Assembly (NCBI GenBank): GCA_023389535.1
Contig: JAEWEH010000137.1
Coordinates: forward strand, 1 to 5,137
DNA: 5,137 bases
Reading direction: 5' to 3'
Source of the DNA: Pseudomonadota bacterium
GTDB lineage: Bacteria; Pseudomonadota; Gammaproteobacteria; Burkholderiales; Burkholderiaceae_B
Both the position numbers and the translations under genes were made by a program. A model generated the notes under the pieces. It worked only from the letters and a program-made list of their open reading frames with translations, had not been told where the DNA came from and ran no database searches. Shown here in pieces: positions 1-5,049 of the stretch (its first letter is position 1; every line of letters starts with the position of its first letter).

Positions 1-617
1 GGCTGGGACGCAGCCTTGATGGCGTCGATAGCGATCTTGGTGTTGCCATCGGTACCGTTCTTGAAGCCCACGGGGCAGGATAGGCCGGATGCCAATTCCC
101 GGTGCACCTGGCTCTCGGTGGTGCGCGCACCGATCGCGCCCCAGGAAACCAGGTCAGCAATATATTGAGGAGTGATCATGTCCAGGAATTCGCAACCGGC
201 CGGCAAGCCCAGCGCGTTGACGTCGATCAGCAATTCGCGCGCGGTGCGCAAACCCTGATTGATATTGAAACTGCCGTCCAGGCCCGGGTCGTTGATCAGG
301 CCCTTCCAACCGACTGTGGTGCGCGGTTTTTCGAAGTACACCCGCATGATGATTTCCAGTTCGCCTTTGAAGCGCTCGCGCTGCTCGATAAGGCGCTTGG
401 CATACTCAATGGCTGCAACCGGGTTGTGTATGGAACATGGTCCTATGACCACCGCCAGTCGATCACTGGCGCCGTGCAGGATATCGTGCAGGCCGCGACG
501 AGCCTGATACACGGTGGAAGATATCTCGCGGGTGCAGGGGAACTCGCGCATGACATGGGCGGGCGGGCTAAGTTCCTTGATTTCCCGGATACGTAAGTCA
601 TCAGTATTGTGCGACAC
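1..617 (-). CDS. aroG: DAHP synthase, class I AroG/AroF/AroH type (partial, C-terminus outside window)
   Basis: 3-Deoxy-7-phosphoheptulonate synthase condenses phosphoenolpyruvate with erythrose 4-phosphate, the committed cytoplasmic step to chorismate and to Phe, Tyr and Trp. The 205 visible residues align with E. coli AroG, as remembered, without gaps: the N-terminal [11 protein letters not shown] segment, GPCSIHNP with the metal-ligand Cys at residue 61, [16 protein letters not shown] (residues 91-106; Arg92, Lys97, Arg99), [26 protein letters not shown] and [11 protein letters not shown]. The residues matching Pro150 and Ser180, where feedback-resistant E. coli AroG mutants are known, are both unchanged, so inhibition by an aromatic amino acid is likely. 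Which amino acid inhibits it cannot be told. Roughly 145-150 residues, including the remaining metal ligands, lie beyond position 1. The start is GTG at 617-615: a TAA lies in frame two codons upstream and CTGGAG sits 7 bases before it. It is preceded by a 155-base leader and an attenuator. The family is very sure; the choice of aroG over aroF or aroH is conventional. Confidence 0.95.
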   Translation of the reverse strand, partial: MSHNTDDLRIREIKELSPPAHVMREFPCTREISSTVYQARRGLHDILHGASDRLAVVIGPCSIHNPVAAIEYAKRLIEQRERFKGELEIIMRVYFEKPRTTVGWKGLINDPGLDGSFNINQGLRTARELLIDVNALGLPAGCEFLDMITPQYIADLVSWGAIGARTTESQVHRELASGLSCPVGFKNGTDGNTKIAIDAIKAASQ

Positions 618-773
618 AGCTTAACTCCAGAGTAATGTGATGCCGGCCATCGCAAACGACAACGCGCCATCGCCACAGTAAGGACGCCATCAAGGCGCCG
701 GACATGAGCTTTACCCCGCCAAAGCCCGCCGCGCAGGACCGCTTTTCTGTGGCCCGGTTTGCCAGCCAGCGGC
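618..773 (-). other. Untranslated leader between the attenuator and the DAHP synthase gene
   Basis: A stretch of 155 bases separates the U-tract of the attenuator from the GTG start. No plausible small gene or second intrinsic terminator is seen in it. It contains GC-rich short complementary segments, such as GGCGCC near 690, but no structure I can name. It is longer than a simple ribosome-binding leader needs and may hold another control element or an internal promoter. I see no convincing -35/-10 pair. Confidence 0.4.
625..630 (-). promoter_or_regulatory. Ribosome-binding site fixing the GTG start of the DAHP synthase gene
   Basis: CTGGAG on the minus strand lies 7 bases before the GTG at 617. 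An in-frame TAA at 623-621 excludes any longer protein, so this site and the GTG decide the start even though ATG is the commoner start codon. The resulting N-terminus ([10 protein letters not shown]) has the length expected from E. coli AroG. Confidence 0.8.
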
Positions 774-809
774 AAAAAAAAGCCGCCTAGCTGGAGCTGG
801 CGGCTTTTT
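774..809 (-). terminator. Intrinsic terminator acting as an attenuator upstream of the DAHP synthase gene
   Basis: Read leftward, AAAAAGCCGCC (809-799) pairs with GGCGGCTTTTT (787-777), an 11-bp stem whose six innermost pairs are all G:C. It can extend by AGC/GCT around a TGGA loop. The 3' arm runs into eight consecutive T residues (781-774), the classical intrinsic terminator layout. No gene ends just upstream on this strand except the short aromatic-rich leader peptide, which stops 17 bases before the stem. It is therefore best read as a conditional terminator inside the leader. In the plus direction the hairpin is followed by only five T residues, and no plus-strand gene ends before it. 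Confidence 0.88.
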
Positions 810-900
810 GGGAATTCAGTTCATTTTACTTAAGTACAACGCTTCCCTTCCTCCACCAGCGGTTTTGGAAACCAAAAAAATAAAAAAAGAAGAAGAAAGG
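796..900 (-). promoter_or_regulatory. Mutually exclusive leader RNA pairings (1:2 stem and 2:3 antiterminator)
   Basis: Two alternative pairings can be drawn by eye. Region 1, CCTTTCTTC (900-892, the Pro-Phe-Phe codons), can pair with GAGGAAGGG (853-845), giving 9 pairs with two G:U. Region 2, GCTGGTGG (860-853, over the Trp codons), can pair with CCGCCAGC (803-796), which is part of the 5' arm of the terminator; this gives 8 pairs with one G:U. A ribosome stalled on the Phe run would mask region 1, free region 2 and so block the terminator. No folding energies were computed; the pairings are read from sequence complementarity only. Confidence 0.6.
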
Positions 901-912
901 TGCGCGGTACAT
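826..912 (-). CDS. Phe/Tyr/Trp-rich leader peptide of the DAHP synthase attenuator (28 aa)
   Basis: This 28-codon reading frame begins MYRAPFFFFFYFFGF, continues QNRWW and ends in TAA at 828-826. Phe is at residues 6-10, 12, 13 and 15, Tyr at 2 and 11, Trp at 19 and 20, so 12 of 28 residues are aromatic. This composition is typical of attenuator leader peptides; E. coli PheL also has runs of Phe. Its job would be translation-rate sensing of charged tRNA-Phe, not a protein function. The ATG at 912 has AGGA 9 bases upstream. The frame stays open further upstream, but those longer forms have no better start and the extra residues look random. It lies on the same strand as the DAHP synthase gene and just before an intrinsic terminator, which fits control by the pathway end product. 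I know of no standard gene name for it. Confidence 0.85.
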   Translation of the reverse strand: MYRAPFFFFFYFFGFQNRWWRKGSVVLK

Positions 913-922
913 AGTCGGTAAT

Positions 923-926
923 CCTA
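923..926 (-). promoter_or_regulatory. Ribosome-binding site of the leader peptide
   Basis: AGGA on the minus strand lies 9 bases before the leader peptide ATG at 912. It is a modest but well-placed Shine-Dalgarno match and the reason for preferring this ATG over starts further upstream. The same bases also form TAGGAT, a possible -10 element (see the promoter entry), and the two readings exclude each other. Confidence 0.5.
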
Positions 927-943
927 GCACAGCGCCCGGTATC

Positions 944-953
944 TGCCAATATA
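944..953 (-). promoter_or_regulatory. Candidate promoter for the attenuator leader and DAHP synthase gene
   Basis: TATATT at 953-948 (minus strand) could be a -10 element. Transcription would start near 941 and leave about 29 bases before the leader peptide. No good -35 sequence lies 16-18 bases upstream of it. An alternative is TTGGCA (949-944), 17 bases from TAGGAT (926-921), which matches consensus better but would start almost at the leader ATG. The choice is open. Confidence 0.3.
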
Positions 954-1008
954 AATTTGCGGCGTGTTGCCGGGGCGTGCGTTTTGCAGGCCTCGTGCAC
1001 ATCGCCAT

Positions 1009-1024
1009 GCGGCCGCTCGGCCGC
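1009..1024. repeat. Perfect 7-bp inverted repeat in the divergent intergenic region
   Basis: GCGGCCG and CGGCCGC are separated by CT. The repeat sits between the divergent DAHP synthase leader and the transporter promoter. It could be a protein-binding dyad or a chance GC-rich palindrome. No T-run follows on either strand, so it is not an intrinsic terminator. Confidence 0.4.
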
Positions 1025-1065
1025 GTCACCGCCGCTAAAAAACACCGGAGGCCCAGACAATTAAT

Positions 1066-1095
1066 TTGAGATCAAATGATTTTATAGTGTATGAT
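1066..1095 (+). promoter_or_regulatory. Sigma-70-type promoter of the ehuBCDA-like operon
   Basis: TTGAGA (1066-1071) and TATGAT (1090-1095) are separated by 18 bases. Each matches the sigma-70 consensus at five of six positions. Transcription would begin near 1102, giving an untranslated leader of about 72 bases before the binding-protein start. The surrounding 1060-1135 is clearly more AT-rich than the rest of the window, as is usual for a strong promoter region. Confidence 0.7.
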
Positions 1096-1111
1096 TTTTG
1101 TAGCTATCATT
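1075..1111. promoter_or_regulatory. Operator-like repeats overlapping the transporter promoter
   Basis: ATGATTTT occurs twice in the same direction, at 1076-1083 and 1091-1098, exactly 15 bases apart. The outer AATGAT (1075-1080) is also mirrored by ATCATT (1106-1111), with ATAG (1084-1087) and CTAT (1104-1107) inside. The repeats cover the spacer, the -10 element and the likely start of transcription, where a repressor would act. GntR/MocR-type regulators are known to control ectoine genes in other Proteobacteria, but no regulator gene is in the window, so any assignment is a guess. Confidence 0.4.
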
Positions 1112-1160
1112 CGTTAACAAACAGAATATCGCCGCGCGAAGTCCTCGTGTGCCGCTACAG

Positions 1161-1167
1161 AAAAGGA
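1161..1167 (+). promoter_or_regulatory. Ribosome-binding site deciding the start of the binding protein
   Basis: AAAAGGA lies 6 bases before the ATG at 1174. The reading frame is open back to 1066, but an upstream start would place a non-hydrophobic, unrelated stretch before an otherwise normal Sec signal peptide. This site and the signal peptide both support 1174. Confidence 0.8.
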
Positions 1168-1173
1168 CATGCC

Positions 1174-2031
1174 ATGATCAAGATTCGAGCCCTTACCCTG
1201 ACTTTTGCCGCTGCGGTCGCAGCAGGCGGCCTGACCATGCAGGCCCATGCGGCCAGCCTGCAGGACATCAAGGACCGCGGCCATGTACGCATCGCCGTCG
1301 CCAACGAAATTCCTTATGGCTATATGGACCTGGATGGGCAAGCCAAGGGCGTGGGTCCGGATGTCGCCAAGCACATCATGGAACAGCTGGGCATCAAGAA
1401 GATCGAGTGGGTCACCACGAATTTCGGCTCGCTCATCCCTGGCCTGCGAGCCAATCGCTTCGACATGGTGGCGGCGGAAATGGCGATCCTGCCGCAGCGC
1501 TGCAAGGAAGTCCTGTTCTCGGAGCCTGACAGCTCTTACGGCGAGGGCCTGCTGGTCGCCCAGGGCAACCCGGACGACGTCCATACCTATGAAGATTTCG
1601 CGAAGACCGACAAAAAGGTAGCCATCATGGCCGGCGCCGACCAGCTGGAAATCCTGCAGGCACTGGGCGTGCCGGCCGAGCGCATGGTCACCATCTCCAG
1701 CAATGCCGACGCCATATCCACGGTGTCCACCGGCCGGGCCAGCGCCTATGCCGCGACCAGCCTTACCGTCAGCCAGCTGGCCGACAAGAGCAAGAAGGTC
1801 GAAGCCGCCAAGAACTTCCAGGATCCGGTGGTCGATGGCGTGCCGGCCCGCAGCTGGGGCGGATTCACCTTCAGCCAGGATTCCGAGAGCTTGCGCGACG
1901 CCGTGAATGCGGAGCTGGCCAAATTCAAGCAAACGGAAGGCTGGCGCAAGACCATGAGCCACTATGGCTTCAGCGACACAGACGCCGAGCAATCCTTCAA
2001 GCGCACCACCGAGCAGCTCTGCGCCGAATAA
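1174..2031 (+). CDS. ehuB: Ectoine/hydroxyectoine-type ABC transporter periplasmic binding protein (EhuB-like)
   Basis: This is the solute-binding protein of a polar amino acid family (PAAT) importer. It captures ligand in the periplasm and delivers it to the two permeases encoded next. The 285-residue precursor has a Sec signal peptide: basic start MIKIR, hydrophobic core to about residue 22, likely cleavage after MQAHA at residue 26. The bacterial solute-binding family 3 fold follows, with family features RIAVANEIPYGY (39-50), FGSLIPGLRANRFD (84-97), LPQRC (106-110) and a C-terminal LCAE. The two Cys (110 and 283) could form a disulfide. Using remembered EhuB numbering (offset 24), ligand contacts Glu21 and Arg85 are kept as Glu45 and Arg109, Phe24 is Tyr48 and Tyr60 is Phe84, but Phe80 is Ala104. 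The aromatic cage is thus incomplete and the real ligand could be a different zwitterion. It is first in the operon, with its own promoter. Family assignment is firm; substrate is not. Confidence 0.88.
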   Translation: MIKIRALTLTFAAAVAAGGLTMQAHAASLQDIKDRGHVRIAVANEIPYGYMDLDGQAKGVGPDVAKHIMEQLGIKKIEWVTTNFGSLIPGLRANRFDMVAAEMAILPQRCKEVLFSEPDSSYGEGLLVAQGNPDDVHTYEDFAKTDKKVAIMAGADQLEILQALGVPAERMVTISSNADAISTVSTGRASAYAATSLTVSQLADKSKKVEAAKNFQDPVVDGVPARSWGGFTFSQDSESLRDAVNAELAKFKQTEGWRKTMSHYGFSDTDAEQSFKRTTEQLCAE

Positions 2032-2061
2032 AGCGGTCATTACCGACGCTATACACTATTT

Positions 2062-2733
2062 ATGGAATGGATCAGCTACACCGGCCCCTTGCTTGAAGGG
2101 GCCTGGGTCACCATACAGCTTACGGTTTATTCCACTGTACTGGGGGCGTTTTTCGCCTTCGCTTTCGGCATAGGCAAGCTGTCCCACAACTGGGCGATCA
2201 AAGCCATCGCCATTGCCTTCATCGAGGTATTCCGCGGCACTTCGCTGCTGGTGCAACTGTTCTGGCTGTATTTTGCGCTGCCTATACTGGGCCAGGCGAT
2301 CGGCGTGGACTTGCGTCTGCCGCCAGTGGTGGCCGGCACCCTGGCGCTTAGCTTGAATATCGGAGCTTATGGCGCCGAGGTCGTTCGCGGCGCCATACAG
2401 GCCGTGCCCAAGTCCCAGCTGGAGGCGGCCAAGGCGCTGGACTTTTCCGCAAGGCAAACCCTGTGGCGAATTTCGCTGCCCCAAGCCATCCCGGAAATGA
2501 TGCCGAGCCTGGGCAACCTGGCGATTCAGAACCTAAAAGATACGGCGCTGGTTTCGCTGATCAGCCTGGGCGACCTGGCCTTCCGGGCCGAGCAGATACG
2601 CAACTTCACCCAAGACAGTGTCACCGTTTATACCCTGCTGCTGTTCATGTACTTCGGCATGGCGCTGGTGCTGACAGCCATCATGAAATTGCTGGAACGG
2701 TCCGTCGGCCGCTGGCGCGCGGGGAGGTCCTGA
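2062..2733 (+). CDS. ehuC: ABC transporter permease, EhuC-like
   Basis: This is an inner-membrane subunit of the importer, of the HisM/GlnP type, expected to pair with the EhuD-like permease to form the channel. The 223 residues are strongly hydrophobic, with probable membrane segments near residues 14-37, 48-74, 88-108 and 190-212. The family motif FRGTSLLVQLFWLYFALP is at 57-74. The EAA loop that docks on the ATPase begins EAAKALDFS at 121 and continues through LPQAIPEMMPSLGN. It starts 30 bases after the ehuB stop. No Shine-Dalgarno sequence is visible before the ATG (preceding bases are CTATTT), and no alternative in-frame start exists in the gap. Translation may depend on ribosomes arriving from ehuB or on an unstructured AT-rich start. 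The C-terminus is basic (WRAGRS). EhuC is the closest family by memory. Confidence 0.88.
   Translation: MEWISYTGPLLEGAWVTIQLTVYSTVLGAFFAFAFGIGKLSHNWAIKAIAIAFIEVFRGTSLLVQLFWLYFALPILGQAIGVDLRLPPVVAGTLALSLNIGAYGAEVVRGAIQAVPKSQLEAAKALDFSARQTLWRISLPQAIPEMMPSLGNLAIQNLKDTALVSLISLGDLAFRAEQIRNFTQDSVTVYTLLLFMYFGMALVLTAIMKLLERSVGRWRAGRS
2721..2727 (+). promoter_or_regulatory. Ribosome-binding site of the second permease
   Basis: GGGGAGG lies inside the last codons of the preceding permease gene, 9 bases before the ATG at 2737. It is the strongest Shine-Dalgarno match in the operon, in contrast to the first permease, which has none. Confidence 0.7.
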
Positions 2734-2736
2734 ACC

Positions 2737-3425
2737 ATGCTGTTCGGCATCGAATGGGATACGTCCAGCAACTGGGCCTTTGCGGTATCCATCTTTCCCA
2801 TCCTGCTCAAGGGCTTATGGGTGACCTTGCAAGCGACTGCGGTCGGTTTCATCGTGGCCGCCATATTGGGGCTGCTGCTGGCCGCGCTGAAGTCATCGCG
2901 TCTGCGGATTATTTCCTGGCCGGCTCGGCTCGTTACCGAGTTCCTGCGCGATACGCCTTTGCTGGTGCAGTTGTTTTTCCTGTACTACGTCTTGCCGGAA
3001 TACGGCATCGTGCTGCCGGCCTTCCTGACCGGCGCGCTGGCCCTGGGCGTGCAATACAGTGCCTATATGTCGGAAGTGTATCGGGGCGGCATTGAATCCG
3101 TGGCACATGGGCAAACCGAAGCGGCCCGCGCGCTGGATCTATCGGCCTTACGGATTTTCCGCATCATCATCCTGCCCCAGGCCATACCCCGCATCATCCC
3201 CGCGATGGGCAACTACCTGGTGTCCATCATGAAGGACGTACCCGTGCTTTCCGTCGTATCCATCCTGGAAATGCTCAACGTGGCGAAGATCATCGGCGAC
3301 CGGACATTCAACTACCTGATCCCGCTCTCCATGGTGGGCGGACTGTATCTGGTGCTGACGCTATGCGCGGCGGCCGCCATACGGCAACTGGACAGGCGCC
3401 TGCCCAAACGTGGAATCCCCTTAAG

Positions 3426-3429
<4 letters not shown>
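2737..3429 (+). CDS. ehuD: ABC transporter permease, EhuD-like
   Basis: This is the second inner-membrane channel subunit of the importer. The 230-residue protein opens with a short, Trp-containing periplasmic or interfacial segment (IEWDTSSNW). Probable membrane helices lie near residues 17-51, 64-87, 95-115 and 187-215. The motif [22 protein letters not shown] (69-90) and the EAA loop beginning [10 protein letters not shown] at 128 and running to [11 protein letters not shown] are typical of EhuD and related PAAT permeases. Only three bases separate its ATG from the stop of the preceding permease, and its own stop overlaps the next start in ATGA, so all three genes are probably translationally coupled. 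In these importers the two permeases usually form a heterodimer, which agrees with the two proteins being similar but not identical here. Closest family by memory is EhuD. Confidence 0.88.
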
Positions 3430-4223
<794 letters not shown>

Positions 4224-4240
4224 GTGGATCAGCGCGATGT

Positions 4241-4277
4241 GAACGCGTTCATAACGGTCACGTTTTGTACTATGAAC
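4241..4277. repeat. Short palindrome and 7-bp inverted repeat just after ehuA
   Basis: GAACGCGTTC (4241-4250) is a perfect 10-bp palindrome. Overlapping it, GTTCATA (4247-4253) is mirrored by TATGAAC (4271-4277) across 17 bases. Lying 18 bases past the ehuA stop, they might fold at the end of the mRNA, but there is no T-run, so an intrinsic terminator cannot be claimed. Confidence 0.4.
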
Positions 4278-4279
4278 CC

Positions 4280-4510
4280 GGCCTGCGCGGGCGGGCCCGG
4301 TTCCGGCTAGCGCCGCGCGGTGCGCGCCTTGCGGCGCACACTCCCCGTGCCGGGACCAGGAATCAGGGCGGTCGCGGAACTCGCAACGTGGGTAGTCCCC
4401 CGGACTACCCACACCCTTGTTGCTCGAACAGCCGCGCCCTTGCCCCCCTGATTCCAGGCCCCGGCCCGGCGCTTGCGAAACCGCCGGAACCGGGCCCGCC
4501 CGCACAGGCC
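4280..4510. repeat. 231-bp imperfect inverted repeat, possible small palindromic element
   Basis: The outer arms, 4280-4307 and 4483-4510, are 28 bases each and match as reverse complements at 27 of 28 positions. A second arm pair, 4349-4368 and 4446-4465, matches at 18 of 20. A perfect central hairpin (4388-4412) closes the structure. The nested arms share roughly one centre near 4395-4407, so the whole block could fold as one long cruciform or RNA hairpin with internal loops. Complementarity stops sharply at both outer ends, which suggests a defined element such as a MITE-like sequence. No target-site duplication is visible. It follows the transporter operon and might also serve as a transcript end or stabiliser. 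No protein is likely to be encoded. Confidence 0.6.
4388..4412. repeat. Perfect 11-bp hairpin at the centre of the palindromic block
   Basis: GTGGGTAGTCC (4388-4398) and GGACTACCCAC (4402-4412) are exact reverse complements around a CCC loop. It would be a very stable hairpin in RNA on either strand. The bases after it (ACCCTTGTTG on the plus strand) lack a U-tract, so it does not look like a standard intrinsic terminator, although it is the strongest short hairpin downstream of ehuA. Confidence 0.7.
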
Positions 4511-4894
4511 TGGACGATTGCGGCTGATGAAGCGTCATGGAAGGAGTTCGTGAGGTCGGAGTCGCTGAGCTTCTTTTGCCACTGTGGCTCGGGCTGAACC
4601 CAGGCTGTTCCGGCGCTGGTTGATAGGTCGCGATGAAGCGCTCCCCCACTCCAACCCACCGGCTATGCCTTTGCATTACGGCTTACGCTCGTTCATTGGT
4701 CTTTGTCATTGGTCTTTGATCATTGATCATCCAGCAGCCCAGCACCTAACCGTTCCGAAGGTCCCGGCCCGCGCGGCAGGCGCGCGGGGCAGGGACGGCG
4801 CAAGACCTGTTCCAGCAGCATGTACGAACACAGAAAAAGGCCAAGCACCCAAACCACCCCAGCGACGCTACGAACACACAACAACGCAGCGGGA
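4511..4894. other. Intergenic stretch without a recognisable gene
   Basis: Open frames cross this region on both strands, but their products are rich in Arg, Pro, Ala and Gly, lack hydrophobic cores or known motifs, and have no convincing ribosome-binding sites. I see no tRNA, rRNA or known RNA family. Besides the 13-bp tandem duplication listed separately, TACGAACACA appears twice (4823-4832 and 4869-4878), and the stretch 4760-4800 is very GC-rich. Confidence 0.5.
4693..4729. repeat. 13-bp tandem duplication followed by two TGATCA palindromes
   Basis: TCATTGGTCTTTG occurs twice head to tail (4693-4705 and 4706-4718). TGATCA then occurs at 4717-4722 and 4724-4729. The AT-rich patch stands out in GC-rich surroundings. 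It may be a replication-slippage product or a protein-binding site. Confidence 0.7.
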
Positions 4895-5044
4895 CGGGTG
4901 GCGGGGGCCGGACGCGGCGACTTTCGGGGCGGAAGCGAGCCGTAGGCGAAAGGAGCCCGAATGGGCGGATGAGCAAGGCGACGCGGGCTCGGCGCGCAGC
5001 GCGCCTAACAAGTCACGAGGAGCAAGGCCGGCTCCCGCCACCCG
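4895..5044. repeat. 150-bp structured block bounded by 17-bp inverted arms
   Basis: Bases 4895-4911 and 5028-5044 are reverse complements at 16 of 17 positions, and the single mismatch would be a G:U pair in plus-strand RNA. Inside are CTTTCG/CGAAAG (4921-4926 and 4947-4952) and the perfect hairpin GGCGCGC-A-GCGCGCC (4991-5005). The layout, a closing stem around two inner hairpins, could be a structured non-coding RNA or a small palindromic repeat element. It directly abuts the 38-bp tandem repeat. I do not recognise the family. Confidence 0.5.
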
Positions 5045-5049
5045 GCACG

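Noticed and set aside
102..596. Plus-strand open frame of 164 codons
   Set aside because: It lies wholly opposite the DAHP synthase gene, whose protein matches its family residue by residue.
443..775. Minus-strand open frame crossing the leader and the start of the DAHP synthase gene
   Set aside because: It overlaps the firmly assigned gene in another frame and its product is basic and without motifs.
777..809. Terminator of a plus-strand gene
   Set aside because: No plus-strand gene ends upstream; the longer U-tract and the leader peptide are on the minus strand.
1114..2040. Long minus-strand open frame of 308 codons opposite the binding protein
   Set aside because: It is a shadow of the ehuB-like gene, which has a signal peptide, family motifs and a ribosome-binding site; the antisense product has no recognisable motifs.
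4388..4412. Intrinsic terminator of the transporter operon
   Set aside because: The stem is strong but no U-tract follows on either strand, so only a structural repeat is claimed.
5003..5012. Integron attC-like core (GCCTAAC) near the structured block
   Set aside because: No matching GTTRRRY partner at the expected distance was seen, and no integrase or cassette gene is present.
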